Assembly: GCF_001426865.1 (NCBI RefSeq)
Contig: NZ_LMFO01000029.1
Location: 62,001 to 126,000, forward strand
Reading direction: 5' to 3'
Origin: Paenibacillus sp. Root52
GTDB lineage: Bacteria > Bacillota > Bacilli > Paenibacillales > Paenibacillaceae
Length of the DNA: 64,000 nt
In this document: positions 26,521 to 35,050 of the stretch, in pieces
Layout: each line of letters starts with the position of its first letter
How positions within the stretch are numbered: position 1 is the first letter of the stretch
The notes under the pieces: model-generated
Seen by the model: only the letters and a program-made list of their open reading frames with translations
The model's database searches: none
What the model was told of the DNA's origin: nothing
Made by a program: the position numbers and the translations under genes

Positions 26521-28545
26521 ATGGAACTATTTATCGCAGTCCTCGTTTTACTGGTTCTGATCGGTTTATCCAATATATTGAACCGATTTGTACCTTTTAT
26601 CCCCGTTCCGCTCATTCAGATTGCGCTTGGTTTTGCTGTAGCGTTGCTACCGGCCGGCGTACATTTGCCACTGAATCCGGAATTGTTCTTTGTGCTGTTT
26701 ATTGCTCCATTGTTATACAACGATGGCAAACGAACACCTCGAAATGAATTGTGGAATCTTAGAGCACCCATTCTACTTCTTGCTCTAGGGCTTGTATTTG
26801 TCACCGTACTGGTGGGCGGATATGCGATCCACTGGCTTATTCCTACCATTCCACTTCCTGCTGCCTTTGCGCTGGCTGCAATTTTGTCCCCGACGGATGC
26901 TGTAGCTGTTGGAGCGATGGCAGGACGTGTGCATCTTCCCAAAAGCATACATAGGTTACTTGAGGGAGAGGCGTTAATGAACGATGCCTCTGGATTGGTT
27001 GCTTTCAAATTTGCAATTGCTGCAACGGTTACAGGTGTTTTTTCACTTGCTGAGGCCTCGGTTAGCTTCTTAATTATTGCAATCGGCGGGCTACTTGCCG
27101 GTGCATTATTATCGTTTCTGCTGATCCGGCTTGGTGTCTGGATTCGTCGTCTTGGAATGGAGGATGTAACCATTCATATGCTTCTGCAGATTTTGACGCC
27201 ATTCGTTATATATCTCGTGAGTGAAGAGATTGGTGTCTCGGGGATTTTGGCAGTCGTAGCTGGTGGCATCATTCATGCGATTGAGCGTGATCGAACGGAA
27301 TCCGTGCAACTGAAAATGCAGGTTGTATCGATGAGCACGTGGTCTGTAATTTTGTATATTCTGAATGGTCTGGTGTTTGTCATTCTAGGCGTGCAGATTC
27401 CAGATGTGTTAAATACTATTTTTGCCAATGCTTCGTTTAATAATGGACAGGTTCTCGGCTACGTAGGTCTGATTACGTTGTTGTTGTTAGTATTACGTTT
27501 TGCGTGGATTTATGTATTCTGGCGTGGGAACAAATGGTTTCGTCCTCAATCTTCGATTGGAAAGCCAAAATTCAAAGCAATGACGTTGATTTCTCTTTCA
27601 GGTGTGAGAGGGGCGGTGACGCTAGCGGGTGCATTCTCCATTCCATATGTACTCGAAGATGGCTCGCCTTTCCCAGAGCGGGATCTCATTATATTTTTGG
27701 CGGCAGGTGTCATTCTGTTAACATTAATTGCAGCGAGTGCCTTGCTTCCGGTATTAGCCAAAAATGATGAGAAAACAACGGATGGCGAACCACTTACGAC
27801 CGAGCGTAAAGCTCAAGATATTATGCTAAATGCAGCCATTCGCGCGGTGAAGTCAGAGATGAACGAGGAGAACAAGGCAGCAGCGCTTGCTGTAGTTTCA
27901 GACCTATCGAAGTATATCAGACAGGCAGCTGGTCAGCTCACCGCGGGGAAACGCAAAGATATCCTTAAACAGGAAGCGGCCATTAACCTGATCGGTACAC
28001 GGGCTGAGCGTAAGGAAGTGCAGAAGATGTTGGATGAAAATGTAATTGCATCTGACGCAGCATTCCGGTGTAATAGCTGGCTGGATCGCAAAGAAATGAT
28101 GCTGGCTAACCGAACCAACACACAAATGATGTTCTCCATCAGTGAGATTGGACGTGTGATCGGACATCTGTTCACCGAGCGCCAAGAAGCACCGACGCCG
28201 CAGTTCATGATCGAAAATGCAGAGCTGTTTCAACAGGTTAAACTTCGTACCTCTGAAGCAGCGATTAAGGCGATCCGTGCCCAGATGAACGATGCCAATC
28301 GTACGGTGGCGATAGCGGTTATTGCCAAGTATGAGCGTGTCATCTCCAAATTGCGTAGCTGGAATCAAGGGCAGAAGGAAGATCCATTCGATCAGAACAA
28401 GATGGAGCTGCAGATGGTAGCGATTCAAGAGCAGCGGAATACGGTACAGCAATTGTATGAGAATGGTGAAATTAACCGGGACGTGGCTGCTAAATTACGG
28501 CGTTTTATCAATGATGTGGAGGCTACCGTGCTCAAAAATAGTTAA
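26521..28545 (+). CDS. Na+/H+ antiporter, CPA1 (NhaP/NHE) family
   Basis: Integral membrane cation/proton antiporter. The first 420 residues hold 11-12 membrane segments. The diagnostic motifs LSPTDAVAV and LEGEALMNDASGLVAFKFA are present, the latter carrying the ND pair that binds ions in CPA1 proteins. LSGVRGAVTLAGAF is also typical. The C-terminal 250 residues are cytoplasmic, helical and rich in Glu/Lys/Arg/Gln, as in YjcE/Nhe-type regulatory tails. An in-frame ATG exists at 26491, but AAAGGG lies 9 nt before ATG 26521, where the first membrane helix begins. A TAAAAT with upstream TGC (26474-26481) may be the -10. It is probably monocistronic. Confidence 0.88.
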   Translation: MELFIAVLVLLVLIGLSNILNRFVPFIPVPLIQIALGFAVALLPAGVHLPLNPELFFVLFIAPLLYNDGKRTPRNELWNLRAPILLLALGLVFVTVLVGGYAIHWLIPTIPLPAAFALAAILSPTDAVAVGAMAGRVHLPKSIHRLLEGEALMNDASGLVAFKFAIAATVTGVFSLAEASVSFLIIAIGGLLAGALLSFLLIRLGVWIRRLGMEDVTIHMLLQILTPFVIYLVSEEIGVSGILAVVAGGIIHAIERDRTESVQLKMQVVSMSTWSVILYILNGLVFVILGVQIPDVLNTIFANASFNNGQVLGYVGLITLLLLVLRFAWIYVFWRGNKWFRPQSSIGKPKFKAMTLISLSGVRGAVTLAGAFSIPYVLEDGSPFPERDLIIFLAAGVILLTLIAASALLPVLAKNDEKTTDGEPLTTERKAQDIMLNAAIRAVKSEMNEENKAAALAVVSDLSKYIRQAAGQLTAGKRKDILKQEAAINLIGTRAERKEVQKMLDENVIASDAAFRCNSWLDRKEMMLANRTNTQMMFSISEIGRVIGHLFTERQEAPTPQFMIENAELFQQVKLRTSEAAIKAIRAQMNDANRTVAIAVIAKYERVISKLRSWNQGQKEDPFDQNKMELQMVAIQEQRNTVQQLYENGEINRDVAAKLRRFINDVEATVLKNS

Positions 28546-28562
28546 CCTGACAAATCCGATAT

Positions 28563-28591
28563 TTTAAATATGGTTATGCGTTTGATATAAT
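28563..28591 (+). promoter_or_regulatory. Promoter of the aldo/keto reductase gene
   Basis: TTTAAA (28563-28568), a 17-bp spacer and TATAAT (28586-28591), with TGA before the -10. Confidence 0.5.
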
Positions 28592-28638
28592 ACAGGAAGC
28601 ACGTGAACACACCTTCAGAAAAAGGAGATAGATGAGAT

Positions 28639-29577
28639 ATGGCAGAACAACACACTCGTTTAGGCAAAACAGATCTAGTCGTTAACCCCATCGGGTTAGG
28701 TGCAAACGCAGTAGGTGGACACAATATCTATCCAGATATGTTGAATGATGAAACGGGTAAAGAAGTCGTTCGCACGGCATTGAAGCAAGGGATTAACTTT
28801 GCGGATACAGCCTTCATCTATGGTCCGGAGCATTCTGAGCGATTAATTGGCGAAGTTCTCAAAGAAACAGGTCAGCGTCAAAATACAATCATAGCAACCA
28901 AGGCTGCACATAAATTGGTCGATGGAAAGGTTGAGATCGATAACTCTCCAGCCTTTCTAACCGAAGCTGTTGACCAAGCACTAAGACGTTTACAGACGGA
29001 TTACATCGATTTATTCTATATTCATTTCCCAGACGAACAGACACCGAAGGACGAAGCAGTAGGTGCGTTAAAGCGATTAAAGGATGCAGGCAAAATTCGG
29101 GCAATAGGTTTATCCAACTTCTCCGTTGAACAGCTTCGGGAAGCAAACCGCGATGGGCACGTGGACGTCCTGCAATCCGAATATAATCTATTTAAACGAG
29201 AAGCAGAACAAGAACTGCTTCCCTATACAAAAGAACATCACATTTCATTTGTTCCTTACTTCCCATTGGCGGCAGGGCTACTGGGAGGCAAATATAATCG
29301 TGATACAACATTCCAAGACGGACGTGCAACGAATCCACTCTTCACCGGAGAGAACTTTATTCGCAATTTGGACAAGGTAGATCAGCTTCGCAGCATCGCA
29401 GAATCCAAAAACGCTGAGGTTGCTCATCTTGTCTTGGCATGGTATCTATCCCAGCCTTCCATTGATGCCCTGATCCCAGGAGCGAAGAAACCGGAACAGG
29501 TGATTAATAATTTGAAGACGTTGCAGGTAGAATTGACTGCTGAAGAAATTGCAGTAATAGATCAGATTTTTCGCTAG
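28639..29577 (+). CDS. Aldo/keto reductase
   Basis: NADPH-dependent oxidoreductase of 312 residues with a TIM-barrel AKR fold. Seen motifs are [33 protein letters not shown] (catalytic Asp and Tyr), TKAAHK (catalytic Lys), [11 protein letters not shown] (catalytic His) and the cofactor-binding [10 protein letters not shown] near the C-terminus. It resembles the YghZ/IolS-like AKR11-type group rather than the xylose-reductase type. AAGGAGA precedes the ATG. It stands alone with its own promoter. The physiological substrate is unknown; detoxification of aldehydes is common for this group. Confidence 0.86.
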   Translation: MAEQHTRLGKTDLVVNPIGLGANAVGGHNIYPDMLNDETGKEVVRTALKQGINFADTAFIYGPEHSERLIGEVLKETGQRQNTIIATKAAHKLVDGKVEIDNSPAFLTEAVDQALRRLQTDYIDLFYIHFPDEQTPKDEAVGALKRLKDAGKIRAIGLSNFSVEQLREANRDGHVDVLQSEYNLFKREAEQELLPYTKEHHISFVPYFPLAAGLLGGKYNRDTTFQDGRATNPLFTGENFIRNLDKVDQLRSIAESKNAEVAHLVLAWYLSQPSIDALIPGAKKPEQVINNLKTLQVELTAEEIAVIDQIFR

Positions 29578-29670
29578 GCCGAGTTTTCAGACACGTTCTA
29601 AATAGTTCCGGGGAATCGGGTAATGCTAACAGGGAGAGTGTAGGTTCATCAACATAGAAAGGATATGAAC

Positions 29671-30453
29671 ATGACCCTGATCCCGAAAAAAGCCCGAATG
29701 CTCGGAATATTCATTGTGATTCTCTTATTGAGCTGTAATACGGTTTATGCGAAGCCGGCGCAGAAGAACCGGCAGTATTACGAGGAACGTGGAGAGATTG
29801 TGTGGGAAGTGCCTACACAGGATAAGCTTATCGCCCTAACATTTGATGATGGCCCGGATCCTGTGCAGACACCCGAAATTTTGGCTTTGCTCCGGCAGTA
29901 TGAAGCCAAAGCTACGTTTTTTGTGTTAGGTAAATGGGCTGAGAAATTTCCGCAACTTGTCATGCAAGAGCAGCAGGAAGGACATGAGGTAGCTAATCAC
30001 ACGTATGCACATACGTATGCAGTGCGATCTACGGGTGCTGACACCTATATCCGAGACATGGATGCGGCCGAGAAGTCTATCCTTGGTGCGGGGGTTGCAC
30101 GTCCAATGTTGTTTAGACCTCCCGGTGGCTACTATAACGATATGGTGATTCAAGCTGCCAAGCAAAAAGGGTATACCATTGTGTTATGGTCTTGGCATCA
30201 GGACACTCGCGATTGGGCTTCCCCAGGAGTCGCTACCATTGCCAACAAAGTGTTGAAAAACGTTCGTAACGGGGACATTGTTCTATTCCATGACAAAGTG
30301 GAAGGAAAGTCTCAGACGGTGCAGGCATTAGCACGAATCTTGCCTCAACTTCAACAAGAAGGCTATCACTTCGTGACCGTATCCGAGTTGCTTGCTGTTA
30401 AAGCCAAGGAGGCTGCAAAGAACGGCGTATCCTCTTCGAAAGTTCACCCGTAA
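29671..30453 (+). CDS. Polysaccharide deacetylase (NodB/CE4 family)
   Basis: Secreted or membrane-anchored N-deacetylase of about 260 residues. A signal segment (about 6-26, ending VYAKP) precedes the CE4 domain. Motif 1 is LTFDDGPDP, motif 2 is HEVANHTYAHTY with both zinc His, and motif 3 is FRPPGGYYN. Motif 4 is WHQDTRDWASPG, with tryptophan and Asp, and motif 5 is VLFHDKVEG. All five CE4 motifs are complete, so it should be active, probably on N-acetylglucosamine or muramic residues of the wall. ATG 29665 is only 2 nt after AAAGGA; ATG 29671 has 8 nt and is preferred. A strong terminator follows. Confidence 0.88.
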   Translation: MTLIPKKARMLGIFIVILLLSCNTVYAKPAQKNRQYYEERGEIVWEVPTQDKLIALTFDDGPDPVQTPEILALLRQYEAKATFFVLGKWAEKFPQLVMQEQQEGHEVANHTYAHTYAVRSTGADTYIRDMDAAEKSILGAGVARPMLFRPPGGYYNDMVIQAAKQKGYTIVLWSWHQDTRDWASPGVATIANKVLKNVRNGDIVLFHDKVEGKSQTVQALARILPQLQQEGYHFVTVSELLAVKAKEAAKNGVSSSKVHP

Positions 30454-30462
30454 TTGGAATTC

Positions 30463-30501
30463 AAACCCGCCGTCTCTGGATTTCAGAGCGAAGCGGGTTT
30501 T
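30463..30501 (+). terminator. Terminator of the polysaccharide deacetylase gene
   Basis: AAACCCGC and GCGGGTTT flank an inner CTCTG/CAGAG stem, followed by TTTTT. Confidence 0.78.
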
Positions 30502-30614
30502 TGCATTTGGCAGGCACAGCTTTTGTTTTGATCTCAAAACGTCTACAATAGATGAAGATTTGCTACAGGTGGCGTTATGAATTAGGACTGACTTATATAT
30601 AAGGAGGAGAACGG

Positions 30615-30821
30615 ATGAACGGACAACAACGGGTTAACATTAGAGCAGGCTTAGAAGTGGATATCGTGCTGAAGCAGGATCAAGCTACTGGCAAGCTGAC
30701 ACGGGGGATCGTGAAGGATTTACTGACCAAGTCACCCACACATCCTCATGGAATTAAGGTTCGTCTCACCAATGGACAGGTAGGACGAGTTAAGCAGATT
30801 ATCAGTGGAGCAGCGCAGTGA
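30615..30821 (+). CDS. ywbE: YwbE family protein
   Basis: A 68-residue protein matching the YwbE family throughout: VNIRAGLEVDIVLKQDQATGKLTRGIVKDLLT and HPHGIKVRLTNGQVGRVKQII. The fold is expected to be a small beta barrel. No function is known, though its basic charge and KOW-like VxVRLxxGxxGRV stretch would fit RNA binding (inference). AAGGAGGAG lies 6 nt before the ATG. It is 20 nt upstream of the DUF4269 gene, so the two are probably co-transcribed. Confidence 0.82.
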   Translation: MNGQQRVNIRAGLEVDIVLKQDQATGKLTRGIVKDLLTKSPTHPHGIKVRLTNGQVGRVKQIISGAAQ

Positions 30822-30841
30822 TTGAATGCGTGAGACAATAG

Positions 30842-31456
30842 ATGAAGAGCACAGCAGATGTAATGGCACATCTCGCAGGAGGGAATGAACGACAGCAGGA
30901 TGCCTATCAAGTGCTCCAAGAAAGTAGAGTGTTACTTACCTTGGCAGCATTTCAGGCTTATCCTGCGGGAACTGTACCTATAGATATCGACATTCCAGGT
31001 AGTGATCTAGATATCCTTTGTGAGGCACATGATCTAGATGCTTTTGCAATTCATATTCACCGAGAATTGGGTAACATGCTGCATTTCCAATGTAATCGTG
31101 GTACCCGAAGTGTGGATGGAACATCTTATGTGACATGTAACTTTCAGATTGACCATTGGCCTATAGAGATTTTTGCTCAAGCTGTCCCCATTCAACAGCA
31201 GAACGCATATCTTCATATGAAGGTAGAGTGGGAACTGTTACAACTATGGGGATCTGAGGGACATCGTGAGATTCGAAGATTAAAACGTTCTGGACTCAAG
31301 ACTGAGCCTGCCTTTGCTCAAGTGCTTGGGTTACAGGGCGATCCCTATGTGGAGATGCTGCATCTGGCAACGTGGAGTCATATCGAGCTTAGAGATTGGG
31401 CGCGTAAGCAGCCGTCATTCTTTCAGTTGTCTTCAATGATTAATGAATCATCATAA
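30842..31456 (+). CDS. DUF4269 family protein
   Basis: Cytoplasmic protein of 204 residues matching DUF4269. The conserved part includes GTVPIDIDIPGSDLDILCEA, in which GSDLDI resembles a nucleotidyltransferase active-site motif, then FQIDHWPIEIFAQAVPIQQQNAY and HLTKVEWELL-like helices. This suggests a minimal nucleotidyltransferase fold, but activity is unproven. ATG 30842 is preceded by a weak GAGAC site. It lies 20 nt after ywbE and may depend on translation from it. Its last 6 bp overlap the end of the convergent permease gene. Confidence 0.75.
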   Translation: MKSTADVMAHLAGGNERQQDAYQVLQESRVLLTLAAFQAYPAGTVPIDIDIPGSDLDILCEAHDLDAFAIHIHRELGNMLHFQCNRGTRSVDGTSYVTCNFQIDHWPIEIFAQAVPIQQQNAYLHMKVEWELLQLWGSEGHREIRRLKRSGLKTEPAFAQVLGLQGDPYVEMLHLATWSHIELRDWARKQPSFFQLSSMINESS

Positions 31457-32884
31457 TAAGAAAATGGCTACAATAGTCGTGACTGTTAAGCCTAGTAATA
31501 CAGGCTTCAGGTTTCGACGAGCAAGTTCAAACGGACTTACCCCGCATATGGCGGCGGCTGGAATCAACGCCCAAGGAATCAAAGTTCCACCGCCGACCCA
31601 AATCGCGGCAACCTGCCCTAGAGCGGTAAGTGTAGCTGCAGATGAAGCTGTATCGGCAAACATTGTTGCAATCGAACCAACGAGAGAGATCCCCGAAAAC
31701 CCCGAACCATCCATACCTGTGACCGCACCGGTCAGTGTAAGCGTGATTGCACCAATCGAATCATTCAAAGGTACGAGTCCCGCTAAGGCAACACCAAGAT
31801 CATTCACAATACCGTGAGATCCATCAGGCAATGGATTGTTGAACAGCTCAGTGATGGCTGAATCTCCGAGATAAAAGAACGCTGCGATTGGGATAACGGG
31901 GCCAAATACTTTGAATCCAAATTGAAACCCTTCAATGAGGTAACTCGTTGTTTCTTCGGGGCCTGTGTGGCGATGGGCTACAAGGGTTACTGCGATCAGA
32001 ATCAGCACAGCGGTACCGCCAATTAGGGCTGTAGCATCTCCGCCTTGAAGATTTAACACAAACATAAGAATAACATCAACTGCAAATAACAACGGAATTA
32101 GAATGGCGAATACCCTTTTCCAAATGGAAGGCAGAGGTTGTTGTTCAATGGAGGGAGTCGTCGCTTCCGGTGCAGAAGTGGATGCGGTAGGATTCACGTA
32201 CATTTCCCCTGTGACCGGGTTGCGAAGGGTATTGGTGTGATTTGCCTGCATCTCTTTGCGAAGCATCCAAAATGCCGTAATGGTGGATATGGCACCCATA
32301 ACAATGACGAGTGGAATACTCGCCGTAATGACAGAGCTTACTGGAAGTCCGGCAGCATCTGCTGTGAGTTTGGGCGCACCTTGGATGATGAAATCTCCTG
32401 ATAAGGCAATCCCGTGTCCAAAAAGATTCATGGCGATGGCCGCTCCGATGGGAGGAAGCCCTACACGAACCGCAACAGGCAGCAAAACAGCTCCTACTAG
32501 AGCAACTGCAGGTGATGGCCAGAAAAAGAAGGAGACCACCATCATAATGAGGCCGATGCCCCAGAAAGCGACCTGCGGTGAACGGATAAATCGTGTCAGT
32601 GGCGCTACCATCACTTCATTAATACCTGTTCGAATGAGCACCCGGCTCATAGCTACAATGATCGAGATGATGAATATAGTACTGATCAGCTCTTTCACCG
32701 CATAGATAAAACTGTTAAATATGCCTGACACAGAACCGGTTAATGATTCGGTAGCCAACAGACCAATGGTCATAATACCAGCGACACAGATAATGGTTGT
32801 ATCTCTTCGCCGAATCATTACAGCGATGATAAGTACGATAAACGCCAGATATACATAATGCAACGGAACAAGTTGAATATTCAC
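31451..32884 (-). CDS. Large integral membrane permease (ion-transporter superfamily-like)
   Basis: Membrane protein of 477 residues with about 11-12 hydrophobic segments and no signal peptide. The loop FGHGIALSGDFIIQGAPKLTADAAG is reminiscent of the substrate hairpins in GntP/citrate/ArsB-type carriers. A paired region later reads GLVPLNDSIGAITLTLTGAVTGMDGSGFSG. A hydrophilic stretch at about 215-250 separates two halves. I cannot name a substrate; organic anions are the usual cargo. The start is GTG 32884 with GGAGGGGG about 9 nt upstream. It is a single gene, tail to tail with the DUF4269 gene, and divergent from the first YesM/YesN sugar module. Confidence 0.68.
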   Translation of the reverse strand: MNIQLVPLHYVYLAFIVLIIAVMIRRRDTTIICVAGIMTIGLLATESLTGSVSGIFNSFIYAVKELISTIFIISIIVAMSRVLIRTGINEVMVAPLTRFIRSPQVAFWGIGLIMMVVSFFFWPSPAVALVGAVLLPVAVRVGLPPIGAAIAMNLFGHGIALSGDFIIQGAPKLTADAAGLPVSSVITASIPLVIVMGAISTITAFWMLRKEMQANHTNTLRNPVTGEMYVNPTASTSAPEATTPSIEQQPLPSIWKRVFAILIPLLFAVDVILMFVLNLQGGDATALIGGTAVLILIAVTLVAHRHTGPEETTSYLIEGFQFGFKVFGPVIPIAAFFYLGDSAITELFNNPLPDGSHGIVNDLGVALAGLVPLNDSIGAITLTLTGAVTGMDGSGFSGISLVGSIATMFADTASSAATLTALGQVAAIWVGGGTLIPWALIPAAAICGVSPFELARRNLKPVLLGLTVTTIVAIFLL

Positions 32885-33040
32885 ATTATAAGTCCCCCTC
32901 CATCTTAAGAGCCCAAGGCGTGCTATATCGTATGCATGTCAGCATCAGGCGTTCATAGAGAAATGCATGGTGTAGGAGGATTTTTTTTACAGATAGAGAA
33001 CTTAATTAACTATACAATGTGTATCGTTCATACTACTGTA

Positions 33041-33074
33041 GGTCACCAGAGTAGTAGTTAGAGGTCACCAAAGT
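33041..33074 (+). promoter_or_regulatory. Two GGTCACCAnAGT direct repeats, proposed YesN-type operator
   Basis: GGTCACCAGAGT at 33041-33052 and GGTCACCAAAGT at 33063-33074 are 22 bp apart, two helical turns, the spacing favoured by AraC-type activators on half-sites. The second copy ends 3 bp before the -35. A third copy is found with the same placement at 36951. Confidence 0.62.
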
Positions 33075-33077
33075 GCA

Positions 33078-33107
33078 TAGACAACGGAAAGCGAGCATGA
33101 TTACAAT
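33078..33107 (+). promoter_or_regulatory. Promoter of the first sensor kinase operon
   Basis: TAGACA (33078-33083), an 18-bp spacer and TACAAT (33102-33107). The weak -35 directly follows the proposed activator site. Confidence 0.5.
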
Positions 33108-33185
33108 GAACATGCCATCATAAGGAAGAAAAATGGAAAAAAAGGCGATCTATCTTGTACGTGAATAAGAAAGAACAAGCATTGT

Positions 33186-33199
33186 TGATAACGTTTACA
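33186..33199 (+). promoter_or_regulatory. cre site in the leader of the first kinase operon
   Basis: TGATAACGTTTACA matches the CcpA cre consensus at all defined positions. It is downstream of the promoter, a roadblock position. Its location supports the later start codon chosen for the kinase. Confidence 0.58.
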
Positions 33200-33253
33200 A
33201 TTGTGGGTTATGCCAAGAAGATTTTAATGCTGAACAAAAAAGGGCGGTCATCT

Positions 33254-35050
33254 ATGAACTTCATCCGTTCATTACGTTTCAAATTTATTGTTGGTCTGAC
33301 ACTCATCATGCTGCCCTTGTTTCTGTTGATGTACTATAACAATGTGTACGCCATGAATGTTGTACGTGATCAAGTATCGCTTACGAGTATGAATCATCTA
33401 GTCAAGAGCGTTGAACAAAATGAACGAGTCCTTCAAGAAACGAATCGTTATCTATATAGCTTGGGTGAACGCGACCCCGATATCATTTCCTTGTTTTTTC
33501 TAAAATACGGCAGCGGGGATTACATTATTGCTAAGCAACGGATTATGAATAAATTCATGACAGATATTGGCTTCTACAATCTGATCGATTCCTTCTTTTT
33601 ATACGACGCCATAAACGATGATCTATTACTCGCTACCTCCGGTGATTACGACATCAAAATGTCGCTCGTGCAGAAGAGTATGCCCGTGCAGATGCAGCAA
33701 TTCGAAGGGGATATTCAGCAGCCTGAATGGGGGATCGTCCGCGGCGAATCGAGAAATGCACTTGTGAAGACGGTTCGCATCAACCAGCAATTCTACGCGG
33801 GGGCTCTTGTGGATATGAACGCACTGAATTATCCAGAGCAATTCACGGAATCGGGAGATCGGGGTGGAGCTGTTATTGTAGGAATAGATGGGATAGCATT
33901 ATCCAATTCATCGTTGAGTGCAGATCAGATTAAGCTAGCGGCTGCCCATCTTCCAGGATTAAAGAACCCCTATCAGGTTATCTCGGAAGAAGTACCCAAA
34001 GGTAAGGCACGTCAATATTTGATGCTGGGCTTGCCTTCAGCGATGTCGAAGATGAACTACGTTGTGCTCTTGCCCGAAGAAGACATGATGCGAAACTTAC
34101 CGTTCTTCCAGCGGATTATTCGTTTGCTACCTATTGGTGCAGCTGTCATTCTTATTACTGCCCTTGTCTTTGTCCGTCAATTACTGTTCCGGCCGATGAA
34201 TATGCTCATCCGTGGTATGAGAAGGGTGAGTCGGGGAGAGCTGGATGTTAGGTTGGAGCCACCCGCTTCTTCGGAGCTGGAGTTTGTTACTCGAAGCTTC
34301 AATCAGATGACGAGTCAGATCCAGCATCTTAAGATTGATGTTTATGAGGAGCAGCTAAGAACGAGGGAAGCAGAGTTCAAGCAGCTCCAGATGCAGATTA
34401 ACCCTCACTTTTATCTGAACTCCCTCAATATCATTCATAGCCTGGCCTCTCTACAGAAGCATGAGCTGGTGCAACAGATGGCGGGGCATCTGGCTGACTA
34501 TTTCCGTTTCAGTCTGCGAGCAGGCAAACGTGTCATTAGACTTGATGAAGAACTGGAGCATATACGCCACTATTTGGAGATTCAGAAACTTCGTTTTCCC
34601 AACAAGCTTAGTTTTTCGCTGGAAGTAGAAGCTGGCCTGGGGCATTATGTGCTGCCACCGTTAACGCTACAACCCTTCGTAGAAAATTCAATTATACATG
34701 GATTCCAGCGGCGTACAGAGCCTTTTATCATTCGCATCAAAGGTCAGGGTACAGCAATCGTATCTGGTTCTACTGCAAACGATGAGGAGACAGAAGAGCT
34801 TCCGATGTTATTGATAACGATAGAGGACAATGGCGTAGGCTTCAACCAGGAGTTGCTGGATCGTTTGCAACAAGGGCAATATGCAGAAGATCCAGGGGGA
34901 CAGCATATTGGGATCTGGAATGTAGCACACCGATTGATGGTGAAATATGGAGATGTAGCCGGGCTTGCATTCAGCAATCAAGCAGATGGCGGAGCCAAAG
35001 TCGTAATTCATGTACCCGCTCAGACGGAAGAAGAAGAAGGGGGAGCCTAA
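33254..35050 (+). CDS. YesM-like sensor histidine kinase (module 1)
   Basis: Membrane sensor kinase of the HPK7/LytS-like YesM group. Helix 1 lies at about 12-32, followed by an extracellular domain (about 35-280), helix 2 (about 290-310) and a HAMP region with LIRGMRRVSRGELDVRLE. The His_kinase domain has the phospho-acceptor His in QINPHFYLNSLNIIHSL. The N box is PFVENSIIHGFQRR and the G box is IEDNGVGFNQELLD. An in-frame TTG at 33155 would add 33 residues without a good ribosome binding site and across a cre site, so ATG 33254 is chosen; its own SD (GGGCGG) is also weak. The stop overlaps the start of the next gene (TAATG), showing translational coupling with its response regulator. Confidence 0.86.
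   Translation: MNFIRSLRFKFIVGLTLIMLPLFLLMYYNNVYAMNVVRDQVSLTSMNHLVKSVEQNERVLQETNRYLYSLGERDPDIISLFFLKYGSGDYIIAKQRIMNKFMTDIGFYNLIDSFFLYDAINDDLLLATSGDYDIKMSLVQKSMPVQMQQFEGDIQQPEWGIVRGESRNALVKTVRINQQFYAGALVDMNALNYPEQFTESGDRGGAVIVGIDGIALSNSSLSADQIKLAAAHLPGLKNPYQVISEEVPKGKARQYLMLGLPSAMSKMNYVVLLPEEDMMRNLPFFQRIIRLLPIGAAVILITALVFVRQLLFRPMNMLIRGMRRVSRGELDVRLEPPASSELEFVTRSFNQMTSQIQHLKIDVYEEQLRTREAEFKQLQMQINPHFYLNSLNIIHSLASLQKHELVQQMAGHLADYFRFSLRAGKRVIRLDEELEHIRHYLEIQKLRFPNKLSFSLEVEAGLGHYVLPPLTLQPFVENSIIHGFQRRTEPFIIRIKGQGTAIVSGSTANDEETEELPMLLITIEDNGVGFNQELLDRLQQGQYAEDPGGQHIGIWNVAHRLMVKYGDVAGLAFSNQADGGAKVVIHVPAQTEEEEGGA

Noticed and set aside
27904-28452. 182-codon open frame antisense to the antiporter tail
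   Set aside because: Composition mirrors the sense gene, no start signals, and the sense protein has complete family motifs.
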